From NCBI GenBank assembly GCA_029856365.1, contig JAHQWW010000012.1, positions 1 to 56,520 of the forward strand: a DNA stretch of 56,520 nt, in the 5' to 3' direction. The stretch comes from Candidatus Hodarchaeota archaeon (GTDB taxonomy: Archaea; Asgardarchaeota; Heimdallarchaeia; Hodarchaeales; Hodarchaeaceae). A model generated the notes under the pieces. The model searched no databases. It saw only the letters and a program-made list of their open reading frames with translations, and had not been told where the DNA came from. Position numbers and translations under genes: made by a program. Below are positions 44,290 through 53,675 of this stretch, one piece after another (the first letter of the stretch is position 1; each line of letters starts with the position of its first letter).

Positions 44290-44949
44290 ATGGCACGCGT
44301 GGACTTTCATTGTCACACAAAATATTCAAAATGTTCTAACCTTGAACCAGAGCTAATTTTAAAACTCTGCAAGAAACAAGGAATCCAAGGAGTCATGATC
44401 TGCGATCATGACACCATTAAAGGCACTTTAGCTTTTAAAAAGGTTCTTTCACTTAATGAAGATTTTATTTTCATTCCAGGTATTGAAGTTCTAACAGATC
44501 GTGGGGAAATCCTTGGAGCATGGATTGAAGAGGAGCTTTCAACCTCTTATTTTCCTGAGGTAGCGGAAGAAATCAAAGAAAAAGGGGGAATAGTTGTAGT
44601 ACCTCATCCATATGATGCAATTCGAGGTAAGAGATTTAGAGTGACTGAACCAGATTTGCCTTTTATTGATGCCATTGAAGTTTTCAATTCGCGATGTATA
44701 CTACCTAGAGCAAATAAAAAGGCTCTCAAGTTCGCTGAAAGATATGGCCTTAAACAAACTGCAGGTTCTGATGCCCACTTTGCTCCTGAAGTAGGCCAAG
44801 CATGGGTCTCTTTCAATGGTTCTACTATAGAGGAATTTCGGCATTCTCTCATGAGAGGAGAGACAAGAGTAGAGGGAAGACGCTCTCCATTTTCTGTACA
44901 TCTCCACACCATTAATCACAGATTAAATAGAATTTTTAGAAGAATCTAA
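44290..44949 (+). CDS. PHP-domain metal-dependent hydrolase
   Basis: A 219-residue PHP protein. Metal ligands are visible in RVDFHCHTKYSKCS (HxH), MICDHDTIKG, IPGIEVLTDRGE, VVPHPYDAIRG, IEVFNSR and TAGSDAHFAPEVG. PHP phosphoesterases include histidinol phosphatase and nucleotide or polymerase-associated phosphatases. The stand-alone short form with the GSDAH motif resembles archaeal PHP proteins of unknown substrate. The gene starts about 130 nt from the broken transporter, and its stop is 18 nt from the convergent DMT gene. Confidence 0.87.
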   Translation: MARVDFHCHTKYSKCSNLEPELILKLCKKQGIQGVMICDHDTIKGTLAFKKVLSLNEDFIFIPGIEVLTDRGEILGAWIEEELSTSYFPEVAEEIKEKGGIVVVPHPYDAIRGKRFRVTEPDLPFIDAIEVFNSRCILPRANKKALKFAERYGLKQTAGSDAHFAPEVGQAWVSFNGSTIEEFRHSLMRGETRVEGRRSPFSVHLHTINHRLNRIFRRI

Positions 44950-44967
44950 TTAGGAGAGACTGAAAAA

Positions 44968-45855
44968 CTAGACATTAAACCGAGAAGAATAGTTCTTAAT
45001 TAAAATAGTTCTACGCAACAAAATTATGCTAAGTAAAATACAAGCAAGACCGAGAATTTTTTCGATATATATTTGTTCAGTAAATATAAAATATGCCCCT
45101 ATAACGGGAATCAAGACCGAGATAGAATTTGTAATCGGGCTAACAATCGAGAGTCGCCCATTTTGAAATGCAAACTGTTGAGAAACAATAGCCACAATGT
45201 ATGTTAGCGAAAACATCACTATTGTGAATAACAATAAAGCAAAATTTGCATTAGGGGGGAATAGAATAAGGATGGCTTTAGTAAAAATCGCTCCCAGGCC
45301 ATAGAATACTCCTGCTGATATTGAATAGAAAAATTCTTGATTCTGAACTCGTTCGGTTATGATAAAGATACCTAGAAAAATAATTCCAGCTATCGTAAGA
45401 GGTAAAAGGCAGATTAAAGGAACTAATTCAACTATACCTGTTGATTCCCTTGTTACAATCCCCAAAAAGATCATTCCAATGATAATACCAAGTATTCCCA
45501 TCCATTCAGTCAATTTCAGTCGTTCTTTGAAGATAATATAAGCAAGAATGAATGTAAATGCGAGATTTGTGTTCACTAATGGTTTGACTATAGAAAGTTC
45601 AAAGTGTTGTAGTGCAAGTAGATACACACAAAATCCAATAATTCCAAGAATAGCCCCCGTAAGCCACACGGGAGTTGACAGTAATTTTAGAAACGTTTGA
45701 AGAAAGATTTTCCATGAGCGTTCAACTTTTAATCCACCAATTTGAATAATTCCCTTTTTTGATAAAACAGCAGAAACTCCTCCTAGTATTCCATAAAAAG
45801 TCATTAACGAGATGATTGAAACAAAAGAACCAATTTCAAATTGCATTATACCCAT
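44968..45855 (-). CDS. EamA/DMT-family transporter
   Basis: A 295-residue protein with ten hydrophobic helices in two five-helix repeats. EamA features are LVNTNLAFTFILAYIIFKERL with MGILGIIIGMIFLG at the end of repeat 1, and PITNSISVLIPVIGAYFIF before the last helices of repeat 2. The family exports metabolites or drugs. It lies 28 nt after the UbiA gene on the same strand. Confidence 0.82.
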   Translation of the reverse strand: MGIMQFEIGSFVSIISLMTFYGILGGVSAVLSKKGIIQIGGLKVERSWKIFLQTFLKLLSTPVWLTGAILGIIGFCVYLLALQHFELSIVKPLVNTNLAFTFILAYIIFKERLKLTEWMGILGIIIGMIFLGIVTRESTGIVELVPLICLLPLTIAGIIFLGIFIITERVQNQEFFYSISAGVFYGLGAIFTKAILILFPPNANFALLLFTIVMFSLTYIVAIVSQQFAFQNGRLSIVSPITNSISVLIPVIGAYFIFTEQIYIEKILGLACILLSIILLRRTILIKNYSSRFNV

Positions 45856-45883
45856 GGAAAAATAAACTCCATTACATAGAAAC

Positions 45884-46939
45884 TTAAAATATTTTTAGAA
45901 AGGGAAGTAATCTCATAATAATGATTAACCATTCAATAAGAAAGAAGATGATCACAAGATTGTGTAATTTTCCAATAAAGATTCCAGGCTTTGCGACTTG
46001 CCACAAAGAAGAAGAACTAAGCCAAATATAAAGAAATATCACGAAACTTAATGGAATGAAAAGTAGAAGATGCCAAGTTATCTGACAAGACAGAAAAGCT
46101 ATAAAAATAAATGTAGATGCCATTATGACTAAAAAACTATCGAAAATGACGATTCCTCGTAAAGTAAGATAACTCTCTAATCCTCGATACCCAAATTGGT
46201 CAGCAATTTCTTTATCTTGGATCTTATAACTCAAATAACCTATTGCCAAAAGGAAAACAATCCCAATCAAAAAGAAATAAGGGGCATCCAATAATGGAAG
46301 GACTAATGTCCAACCAATAAGTATTCTGAAAAAATGGTTCATTGGCCCTGAAAAAAATAAGTTCAAAACTGTTTCTTTCAAACGAAATGGGGGAAAGGAG
46401 TACAAAATCTGGAATCCAACCATTACAAGAGCCAAGAAGAAACCGATTGGTGAAATGAAAGCTATTAAAGCAAGGCCTAAAAGAACGTGGATAGTAGCGA
46501 AAAAAATGCCCATTCTTTTTGAAACGCGTTGGGCGGCAATTGGACGATCCATTTTTGTTGGATGAATTCGGTCGAATTCAGCATCAAACACTGCATTAAA
46601 GGTGTATAACCCACCCCATAATAAAGGACCTATCGCAAAGCCAATCAAGATGTATTGAATAATAATTGTAGGAGCTTGGAACACCCATATGTTTGTCAAA
46701 AGAAGGCCAAATCCTATGGACACAAAATTCGAGACCCAGCCATAAGGTCGTATTAAGTTGATATAATCCCCAAATTCAATTTTTGGAAGCTCAAAAGCAT
46801 GTAATGCTTCCAATGATTCAACCTGTGAAATATAGAAAAGCATTACGGTCACAAATAATTGCGTCTTGATGTTTGAGAAATATTGAATACCACTTTGAAA
46901 GAATATCTTTACAGAATCAAACTTCGGTGAGCTTCTCAT
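45884..46939 (-). CDS. UbiA-family prenyltransferase
   Basis: A 351-residue protein with eight to nine membrane helices. The first Asp-rich motif is NAVFDAEFDRIHPTKMDRP (NxxxDxxxD) and the second is YLSYKIQDKEIADQFGYRG (DxxxD-like). UbiA enzymes attach a prenyl chain to an acceptor. Candidates are quinone biosynthesis or digeranylgeranylglyceryl phosphate synthase for ether lipids; sequence alone does not decide. An N-terminal extension of about 65 residues precedes the usual start of the family. Likely operon with the DMT transporter. Confidence 0.83.
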   Translation of the reverse strand: MRSSPKFDSVKIFFQSGIQYFSNIKTQLFVTVMLFYISQVESLEALHAFELPKIEFGDYINLIRPYGWVSNFVSIGFGLLLTNIWVFQAPTIIIQYILIGFAIGPLLWGGLYTFNAVFDAEFDRIHPTKMDRPIAAQRVSKRMGIFFATIHVLLGLALIAFISPIGFFLALVMVGFQILYSFPPFRLKETVLNLFFSGPMNHFFRILIGWTLVLPLLDAPYFFLIGIVFLLAIGYLSYKIQDKEIADQFGYRGLESYLTLRGIVIFDSFLVIMASTFIFIAFLSCQITWHLLLFIPLSFVIFLYIWLSSSSLWQVAKPGIFIGKLHNLVIIFFLIEWLIIIMRLLPFLKIF

Positions 46940-47196
46940 CAGATTCCCCAGAAAGAGCCATTTTTGTGGTTTTTTTAAAATTTATTGTTTGATTTGACTG
47001 ATATTTTCTTTCAACTATTCTGTTGAGAGGATGTTGAAGTGATCATGTTTTTACTATTTAAAAGATTTCATATAGGTTATCAAGTATTTTTTTATTCCTT
47101 TTTGTCGGCTATTTGGTGGTATTGTACTTTTTATTTTAAATAGGAAATGCAAAAGATTAAGTAATTATTTGAATACAATATTATGGGAGAAATATA
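46940..47196. other. Intergenic, no gene seen
   Basis: This 257-bp AT-rich stretch separates two minus-strand units. It should contain the promoter of the UbiA/DMT pair and the end of the PLP-enzyme transcript. Nothing else was seen. Confidence 0.4.
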
Positions 47197-48417
47197 TCAA
47201 ATCTGGCTTAATCCTTGCTCAAGATCGTTAATGATATCATGAACATCCTCTATTCCGACACTAAGTCTAAGCAACATTTCAGTTACGTCTGTAGCTACTT
47301 TAAGTTCATATTCGAGATCATAATGGGTCATAATATAAGGCCACTCAATAAGTGATTGAATATCACCGAGATCCATTGCTAATCGGATGATTTGTAACTT
47401 ATTATTCAACAAATCCCGAACCTTATCGTCATTCTCTAATTCAAAAGCCAGCATTCCCCCAAACGGATTCATTTGTTTTTGTGCAATTTTAAACTGAGGA
47501 TGGCTTGGTAAACCTGGATAATAGACCCGAGTTACCTTCTTATGCTCCTCCAGAAACTTCGCTACCGCTAGAGCATTCTTTGATTGTTGTTTTATTCGTA
47601 GACCAATTGTTTTTAATCCTCGGAGTATTAAATAAGAATTTAATGGCGATGGGGTTTGACCAAGGGTTTCACCTAACTGGCGACGAAATTCAGAAAGAGT
47701 TTCATTATTATTGGAAGCAATCACCCCTCCAAGAGCATCACCGTGCCCATTGATGTATTTAGAACTAGAATGAACCTCAAAATCAACACCTAACTTCAAG
47801 GGCTGTTGACATATAGGAGAGGCGAAAGTATTATCAAAAGTAACCATAGTTTCCGCATTATATTCATGAACCAGATCACATATAGCTCTGATATCATAAC
47901 AACGCGTTGTTGGATTAGCTGGAGATTCAAAATGTACCACTGAATACATATTTTTCTGTAGTTGTTTTTCAAGAACATTAAGATCACGAAAATCCAAATA
48001 ATCGCAACTAATACCTAATTTTGGTAAAATTTCCATCACGAATGAATTTGTACTTCTATAGAGAGAATCAGAAGCTAAAATCTTCGTCTTTGGTTTATAG
48101 TTCGCCAAGATAGCGAATGTAATTGCAGCCATACCAGAAGAAGTTGTTATTGTACCCCTACATCCAATAATAGATGCTAATTTGAGCTCAAGAGCATTTG
48201 TAGTAGGATTAGCAGTTCGTGTGTAAAAATAAGTAAATTCCTTTGGGTCTATTCCATATGCATTAACAGCTGCCTCAAAAAATTCCTCCATGCTAAGATA
48301 AGAAAAAGTATTGCTAGCATATATTGGAGTTTTTAGCGCGTGTGTTGACACATCTACCTTTTCTCCCCTGATTACTGCACGTGTATTAATACCAAATTTG
48401 CTTTCATTTAAATTCAT
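47197..48417 (-). CDS. Cys/Met metabolism PLP enzyme (cystathionine gamma-lyase/synthase family)
   Basis: A 406-residue fold-type I enzyme. Motifs are YFYTRTANPTTNALELKLA, TTSSGMAAIT, HFESPANPTTRCYDI, VTFDNTFASPICQQPLKLG, the PLP-lysine motif HSSSKYINGHGDALGG and RLSVGIEDVHDIINDL. Candidates are cystathionine gamma-synthase, gamma-lyase, methionine gamma-lyase or O-acetylhomoserine sulfhydrylase. Motifs alone do not separate these. The ATG overlaps the end of the upstream MFS gene by 14 nt, so the transporter probably carries a related amino acid or sulfur compound. Confidence 0.9.
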   Translation of the reverse strand: MNLNESKFGINTRAVIRGEKVDVSTHALKTPIYASNTFSYLSMEEFFEAAVNAYGIDPKEFTYFYTRTANPTTNALELKLASIIGCRGTITTSSGMAAITFAILANYKPKTKILASDSLYRSTNSFVMEILPKLGISCDYLDFRDLNVLEKQLQKNMYSVVHFESPANPTTRCYDIRAICDLVHEYNAETMVTFDNTFASPICQQPLKLGVDFEVHSSSKYINGHGDALGGVIASNNNETLSEFRRQLGETLGQTPSPLNSYLILRGLKTIGLRIKQQSKNALAVAKFLEEHKKVTRVYYPGLPSHPQFKIAQKQMNPFGGMLAFELENDDKVRDLLNNKLQIIRLAMDLGDIQSLIEWPYIMTHYDLEYELKVATDVTEMLLRLSVGIEDVHDIINDLEQGLSQI

Positions 48418-49747
48418 TAATTATTACTCCATTTTTATTAATCATTGTTTTTGCTCGTCGTCTCAAGGTTCCCTGAATTTTCAAATTATCGTCATTAATA
48501 TGAGGTATGCTCATAGTCCAACAAATTGATGCGAATAGATAAAATACAAGGCTTAAAATGAAAACATCACTAAATCCATATGATAGAAGTAATACTGTTG
48601 AAAGCACAATTCCTATTACCTGTCCAAATTGGTCAGTTATAGAGAAAAACGCTCCTAAACTTCCTCTATGTTCTGGTAACGACACATCAAAAAGTAAAGA
48701 GGTTCGATTAGGACCTGAAGCTGCCCCAATAAAGCTACCAAGCCAAAAGAAAAGACTAAAGAGAACAAAGTTTAACAAAGAGGAATCTACAGCCATAAAA
48801 GCAAAGAAAAAAAATATTGCCTGACCTGCCATACAGATACTTGCAATTACTCCTCTTGCTTTCGATCCGTGCTTTTTTGCAAAATAATCCCCTAATCTAC
48901 CAAAGAAGGGGTACCCAACAGCTCTACCACTGGCAATGACAACAGCAATAACACTAGCGATTCCAATACTTGCTATATTAAGACTTTCTGAAGAACTCAG
49001 AAAAGCAACAAGCCATAATGTAAAGATAGTACCTGGAATAAGAGCAAAAAATCCTTGAACCAGAAGCCAGAAGATTGTTTTTGATCTTAACAATTCAGGT
49101 AGCTGTTTGAGTTGTATCCGCCACGGATAATTATATTCTGTAATAAGTAAAAAAACAGGCTCTTGTTTCCCTCTTTTAGGAATCTGAATGAAAAATTGCC
49201 AACCGAGAATTAAAAATCCTAAAAGTGAGAGAAATCCAAAGGATAAGTTCCATTGAAAGTAGAATAAACCACCCAGTAAGATTCCAGCAGCACTTGATCC
49301 AACCCAAACGATGTTTAATCCTGCTGAAATCAATCCACGATCTTCATACTTTGCAAAATCGGCCAAAATTGAGTAAGCAATGGGAGAAAAAGCAGAAAGA
49401 CCTATCGCCATTCCCATTCGCCCCAAAAAGTATATAAAGAGAAATTCTGGAAAGACAAATATCAATAACGCAGGAAAAACCCAAATAAAATTAGCTATCC
49501 AAAGTAACTGCTTCCTTTCTAGTTTATCCACATAAAATCCCCAAACAAATAAAAAAATGGTAGAAATAATTACAAACATAGCTTCAATGAGACCTATTAG
49601 TTGAAAGTTATAGTAATCAGCAAGGTGAGTTAAGTTAGGAATGGGGAGTGTTGCGCCAATTCCATTTACTAAAATCAAACTAAATAAAAAGAAGAGAGAT
49701 AAAATGGAGTTTTGATGAAAGAATTTCATTGCCTTACGCCGTTTCAA
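48404..49747 (-). CDS. MFS transporter
   Basis: A 447-residue protein with 12 hydrophobic helices. Motif A-like loops are GFYVDKLERKQLLW (helix 2-3) and YPFFGRLGDYFAKKHGSK (helix 8-9). A helix-4 GMAIGLSAFSPIAYSILADF is also present. The MFS moves small solutes by ion coupling; the substrate is unknown. Its ATG overlaps the stop of the upstream membrane protein (ATGA) and its end overlaps the PLP enzyme start, giving a tight three-gene operon. Confidence 0.85.
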   Translation of the reverse strand: MKRRKAMKFFHQNSILSLFFLFSLILVNGIGATLPIPNLTHLADYYNFQLIGLIEAMFVIISTIFLFVWGFYVDKLERKQLLWIANFIWVFPALLIFVFPEFLFIYFLGRMGMAIGLSAFSPIAYSILADFAKYEDRGLISAGLNIVWVGSSAAGILLGGLFYFQWNLSFGFLSLLGFLILGWQFFIQIPKRGKQEPVFLLITEYNYPWRIQLKQLPELLRSKTIFWLLVQGFFALIPGTIFTLWLVAFLSSSESLNIASIGIASVIAVVIASGRAVGYPFFGRLGDYFAKKHGSKARGVIASICMAGQAIFFFFAFMAVDSSLLNFVLFSLFFWLGSFIGAASGPNRTSLLFDVSLPEHRGSLGAFFSITDQFGQVIGIVLSTVLLLSYGFSDVFILSLVFYLFASICWTMSIPHINDDNLKIQGTLRRRAKTMINKNGVIINEFK

Positions 49748-51237
49748 AACCCAAATAATCCAACCAATGATCCCATACCAATTCCAATGAATGAAAGGGC
49801 TGCTCCAGCGTACCCTAACGCCTTAGCTCCAACTGACTTAGCATAATAAGCAATATCACGATGGACTTCAATGACCACTGAACGACCTATTATTATCCCT
49901 CTATCCGATTCATCAACAGAAATATTCAACACATGAGTACCAAATCTATTTGGTCGAAATTGGAGGTTAATTGCATCACCCACCTGCAATATATCGCTTA
50001 CTAACCTCAATATGTCAATTGGTACGGTAGTAGAGGAAAATTCTAAGACGGAACCTTCAGGAGGAAGCGATATTCTCCCTTCATCTAATAATAACGTTTG
50101 TGACGCATCATCTGGATCTAATGAGCTCATAGAGGTTTGAACTTGGATTCGAACTTTACGTTGTACGTTTTGTAAATTCAAAATGAAGACAATGATCTTA
50201 AAAGGATCAATATTTCCTATATGTGCAGCAGGGTGACAAACAGTCACAAATTCATCTTTGTTTTGGATGGAATTCAAATTATCCGTAACCAATACAAAGA
50301 TTCGTTGAACTAATTCGAAAATTTGAGGAATTTCATCCTCGATGTCACGTATTACAGCTGATAAGGTCTGAGAAGAAATACCAGAATGCTGACCTTTCAG
50401 AAACTCAATCAGATAATTAGGATCGATAATCTCAGTTAATTCTCTTTGAAAAATCTCCTCGGTCATTAATTCTGGAACAAATTCCTTAAGGTAAACTATA
50501 AGTAATATCTTTTCTCGAGCACGTTCTAATCTCGTTTGTATATCTAATTCGTTCAGATAATTTGGATTAAAATGTTCTAGAATGGATTTTGACCATTCAT
50601 CCATGCGAATCCGAGTAATTGGGTCAAGATGGGTGAAAATAGAGTCAGATAAAATATTATCCAACTTCAAATCCTCACTTTTTGGAGAATAGAATTTCAT
50701 TAAGCCCCCTGGTTGTAATGCTGATTTATCAGGAAGCCGTAAGAGGATTGATGCACCACTCGATATGGCTAAGAGACCAATACTTGCCACAAAAATAAAA
50801 ATTCGTGCAATAATTGGAGCTGTTTGATTTACTTCATCTGTTGGAGTCAATAAGAGAGCGGAAATAAATACAAGAAAAGAAATAATAACACTAATGGTTA
50901 TACTATATGAGCTACGATAAAGTAATTTAATAGAAGATTCTATCTCTTTAAATCCTTCTACTCCACGAATTAAGAGTCCTGTACTTGAGATTCTTTGAAT
51001 CTCCGCTTCAAATGTTTTTTCCATAAAGAAACCATTAAGAGAAAACGGAAAAGCGATTATTATCAGTGTGATGTAAAGGATGGTTGTTATTAAATGGACA
51101 AATCTGTATAGATCAGTAATTTCTAGAGGCGAAAGGGCAAGAATGATTAAAGTACAAGCCAAAACAATGGGTAATAGGCTTAAAAGCCAAACTCCAAATT
51201 TACGACAATAAAGATTTAAAAAAGAAGCGAGATCCAT
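49744..51237 (-). CDS. Unknown membrane protein with large cytoplasmic domain
   Basis: A 497-residue protein, unrecognised. There are two helices near the N-terminus, two more around residues 110-175, and a long helical soluble region (residues 180-350). A beta-rich domain follows (FEFSSTTVP-like strands, DAINLQFRPNRFGTHVLNI), and a last helix (GYAGAALSFIGIGMGSL) ends at the C-terminus. ATG at 51237 is chosen over an in-frame TTG 9 nt upstream. It is the first gene of the operon with the MFS and PLP-enzyme genes. Confidence 0.6.
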   Translation of the reverse strand: MDLASFLNLYCRKFGVWLLSLLPIVLACTLIILALSPLEITDLYRFVHLITTILYITLIIIAFPFSLNGFFMEKTFEAEIQRISSTGLLIRGVEGFKEIESSIKLLYRSSYSITISVIISFLVFISALLLTPTDEVNQTAPIIARIFIFVASIGLLAISSGASILLRLPDKSALQPGGLMKFYSPKSEDLKLDNILSDSIFTHLDPITRIRMDEWSKSILEHFNPNYLNELDIQTRLERAREKILLIVYLKEFVPELMTEEIFQRELTEIIDPNYLIEFLKGQHSGISSQTLSAVIRDIEDEIPQIFELVQRIFVLVTDNLNSIQNKDEFVTVCHPAAHIGNIDPFKIIVFILNLQNVQRKVRIQVQTSMSSLDPDDASQTLLLDEGRISLPPEGSVLEFSSTTVPIDILRLVSDILQVGDAINLQFRPNRFGTHVLNISVDESDRGIIIGRSVVIEVHRDIAYYAKSVGAKALGYAGAALSFIGIGMGSLVGLFGF

Positions 51238-51284
51238 ACCAACCAATCCTACAAATCATTCGGTCAATAAGTCTCATATTAGTT

Positions 51285-51833
51285 TTAATCTTCTTCGTTG
51301 ATCGCTGATGACTCCCCAAAAATTCCAGATTTTGGGGAGTAACAAAGTGGAATAACATCTAAAGTAGATTTCGGAGCTGCTTGAGGATCAACATGTACCA
51401 CTTGCACCTCTCCAATAAAAATTGAATGTGTTCCGATATCAGTGAGAGTTTTCACAACTATGCATTCAATGTTAATCGGACATTCTTTTATAAGAGGTAC
51501 AGAAATTTTAGTTGCTTTTACGGGAGTGAAACCACAAGCAGCCCATTTATTTGTGTCTTTTCCTGTTTTACTCCCACATAATTTGGTTTCCTCTAATTGG
51601 GTGGACGTTGGGATATTTACAACAAATTCCCCAGAGTTAGATATTAATTTATAACTAAATCTTGATGGGCGAATAGAGACCGAAATTAACGGTGGTTGAG
51701 AACAAACAACACCAGTCCACGCAATTGTGATAATGTTCGCTTTTTCTCCGTTAGTACAGGATACTAAGACGACTGGAGCTGGAAACCATGCGACAGTTGG
51801 ATCATGAAGTTCTTTAATTTGATTCATTTTCAT
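51285..51833 (-). CDS. Flavin reductase-like FMN-binding protein
   Basis: A 182-residue split-barrel flavoprotein. Family motifs are AWFPAPVVLVSC, ANIITIAWTGVVCSQPPLIS, IRPSRFSYKLI, GEFVVNIPTS and HSIFIGEVQVVHVD. It is similar to archaeal flavoredoxins and flavin:NAD(P)H reductases. It reduces FMN or passes electrons between carriers. It diverges from pyrG. Confidence 0.88.
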   Translation of the reverse strand: MKMNQIKELHDPTVAWFPAPVVLVSCTNGEKANIITIAWTGVVCSQPPLISVSIRPSRFSYKLISNSGEFVVNIPTSTQLEETKLCGSKTGKDTNKWAACGFTPVKATKISVPLIKECPINIECIVVKTLTDIGTHSIFIGEVQVVHVDPQAAPKSTLDVIPLCYSPKSGIFGESSAINEED

Positions 51834-51944
51834 TTCTTTCCATAGAAATAGGGTAAAAGTTTTTCACAAATGTTTCATAACTATGTGTGATGTTGTCACC
51901 ACTAAATATTTTAGGTTCTTATTACTTTATAATATGTTATTCCT

Positions 51945-52002
51945 ATAGCATCATTGGTGATTAGAATAAGCGTCTCTCACACAACTCATTAGTGTTTGCT
52001 GG
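51945..52002 (+). pseudogene. Fossil of pyrG 5' end with internal deletion
   Basis: Bases 51945-51971 match 52044-52070 (upstream flank, GTG start and first codons of pyrG) with 2-3 differences. Bases 51970-52002 match 52130-52161 (codons about 26-36) at about 75-80%. The join falls at the shared GC of AATAAGC and GCGTCTCTC, consistent with loss of about 60 bp by microhomology. The copy is 99 bp upstream of the real pyrG start in the same orientation, so it looks like an old tandem duplication that decayed. Its frame is closed by TAG. Confidence 0.7.
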
Positions 52003-52054
52003 AAATGACCAAAAAACATACTAAAATAGTAAAAGCAATGAAATAGTATCATAG

Positions 52055-53671
52055 GTGATTAGAATAAGCAACAAGTACATTATTGTAACAGGAGGAGTCA
52101 TGAGTGGATTAGGCAAAGGATTGTTAGCCGCGTCTCTCGCAAAACTCCTTAGCGCTTCTGGTTACTCTGTTTGCCCGATCAAATTTGACGGATATTTAAA
52201 TGTAGATGCTGGTACAATAAATCCCTTCAAACATGGGGAAGTGTTTGTTCTTGATGATGGCACTGAAACTGATATGGATCTTGGAACATATGAAAGATTC
52301 CTAAATATTTCACTCGATTCTTGGTCTTCTTTGACTGGTGGCCAAATTTTCCAAAATATAATTGAAAAAGAAAGACAAGGAGAGTTCCTTGGCCAAGATA
52401 TTCAGTTTATTCCCCATGTCACAAACGAAATAATTTCATGGATACGCCAGAAAGACGATGTTGTAGATGTAACGCTTGTTGAAGTAGGTGGAACAATTGG
52501 AGACATTGAGAACGCATATTTCATTGAAGCCCTACGTCAATTGGCGTTAACTTGTGATAAATCAGACGTCTGCTGGGTACATGTGACACTAATCCCATTC
52601 TTACAAGTAGTTGGAGAGCAGAAAACGAAACCCACACAAGCAAGTGTTAAAACCTTGCAAGGAATGGGAATACAACCTGACATTCTCCTTTGTCGCTCAG
52701 AGAAACCGTTGAATCCAGATGTACGCCAAAAAGTTGCTATGTTCTGCAACGTTTCCGTTTCCGATGTTATTAGTGGACACGATGTTCAGGTAATCTATGA
52801 GTACCCTTTTCAATTGTTAGAAGAAGAAATTCTGGCAAGTGTGTTCAAGAGATTACAAATGGGACCCAAGAAATTACCCTCTCTATCAACTTGGAGAGAT
52901 CTCTTAGATAAAATCAAGAATCCAATAGGAGAAGTGACTATCGGTGTGGGTGGTAAATATACAGCACTCGGAGATGCTTATGTCTCAATTGTTAAAGCAC
53001 TGACTCATGCAGGAGCTCATTTAGGTATAAAAGTAAATCCAGTATTTATTGAAACAACGAATATAGCTACTAAAGATTTGGATCATCATATCAAATCTTG
53101 CGATGGTATCATCATTCCTGGAGGCTTTGGATATCGGGGTATCGAGGGGAAGATATCACTGATCACAAGACTACGGGAGAATAAACTACCATTCTTAGGA
53201 ATTTGTCTAGGGCTTCAATGTGCTGTTATTGAGTTTGCTAGAAATATCTGTGGTCTTGAAAACGCCAACTCTACAGAATTCGATCCTGATACTCCTTATC
53301 CTGTTATTGATTTGTTACCTTCGCAACGTAGTGTATATCGCAAGGGAGGAACAATGCGACTTGGACTATATCCTGTGATAATTAGAGAAAGAACCCGAGT
53401 ACACGCTATATATGGTAAGAATGAGATAAAAGAGCGTTTTCGACACCGTTATGAAATCAATCCTGATTATGTTTCTCAGATAGTGGCGAATGGTTTTACA
53501 TTCTCAGGAATGTCTTCTGATAGTTCCGTAGTTCATATTGGAGAGCTGACAGATCACCCATTCTACGTTGGAACCCAATTTCACCCTGAATTTTTATCAC
53601 GTTTTGAACAACCAGCTCCACTGTTCAAAGCTTTTGTAAAGAGCTGTTTGAAGAATCAAAGTGGAAATTGA
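52055..53671 (+). CDS. pyrG: CTP synthase
   Basis: A 538-residue enzyme with both domains. The synthetase P-loop is IIVTGGVMSGLGKGLLAASL; most PyrG proteins read GGVVSSLGKG. It is followed by KFDGYLNVDAGT, DDGTETDMDLGTYERFL and EVGGTIGDIE. The C-terminal glutamine amidotransferase has PFLGICLGLQCAV (nucleophile Cys) and GTQFHPEFLSR (His, Glu). It makes CTP from UTP with glutamine. The start is GTG 52055; no upstream ATG exists and the N-terminus matches family length. The same start sequence is duplicated in decayed form upstream. Confidence 0.95.
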   Translation: MIRISNKYIIVTGGVMSGLGKGLLAASLAKLLSASGYSVCPIKFDGYLNVDAGTINPFKHGEVFVLDDGTETDMDLGTYERFLNISLDSWSSLTGGQIFQNIIEKERQGEFLGQDIQFIPHVTNEIISWIRQKDDVVDVTLVEVGGTIGDIENAYFIEALRQLALTCDKSDVCWVHVTLIPFLQVVGEQKTKPTQASVKTLQGMGIQPDILLCRSEKPLNPDVRQKVAMFCNVSVSDVISGHDVQVIYEYPFQLLEEEILASVFKRLQMGPKKLPSLSTWRDLLDKIKNPIGEVTIGVGGKYTALGDAYVSIVKALTHAGAHLGIKVNPVFIETTNIATKDLDHHIKSCDGIIIPGGFGYRGIEGKISLITRLRENKLPFLGICLGLQCAVIEFARNICGLENANSTEFDPDTPYPVIDLLPSQRSVYRKGGTMRLGLYPVIIRERTRVHAIYGKNEIKERFRHRYEINPDYVSQIVANGFTFSGMSSDSSVVHIGELTDHPFYVGTQFHPEFLSRFEQPAPLFKAFVKSCLKNQSGN

Positions 53672-53675
53672 AAAT

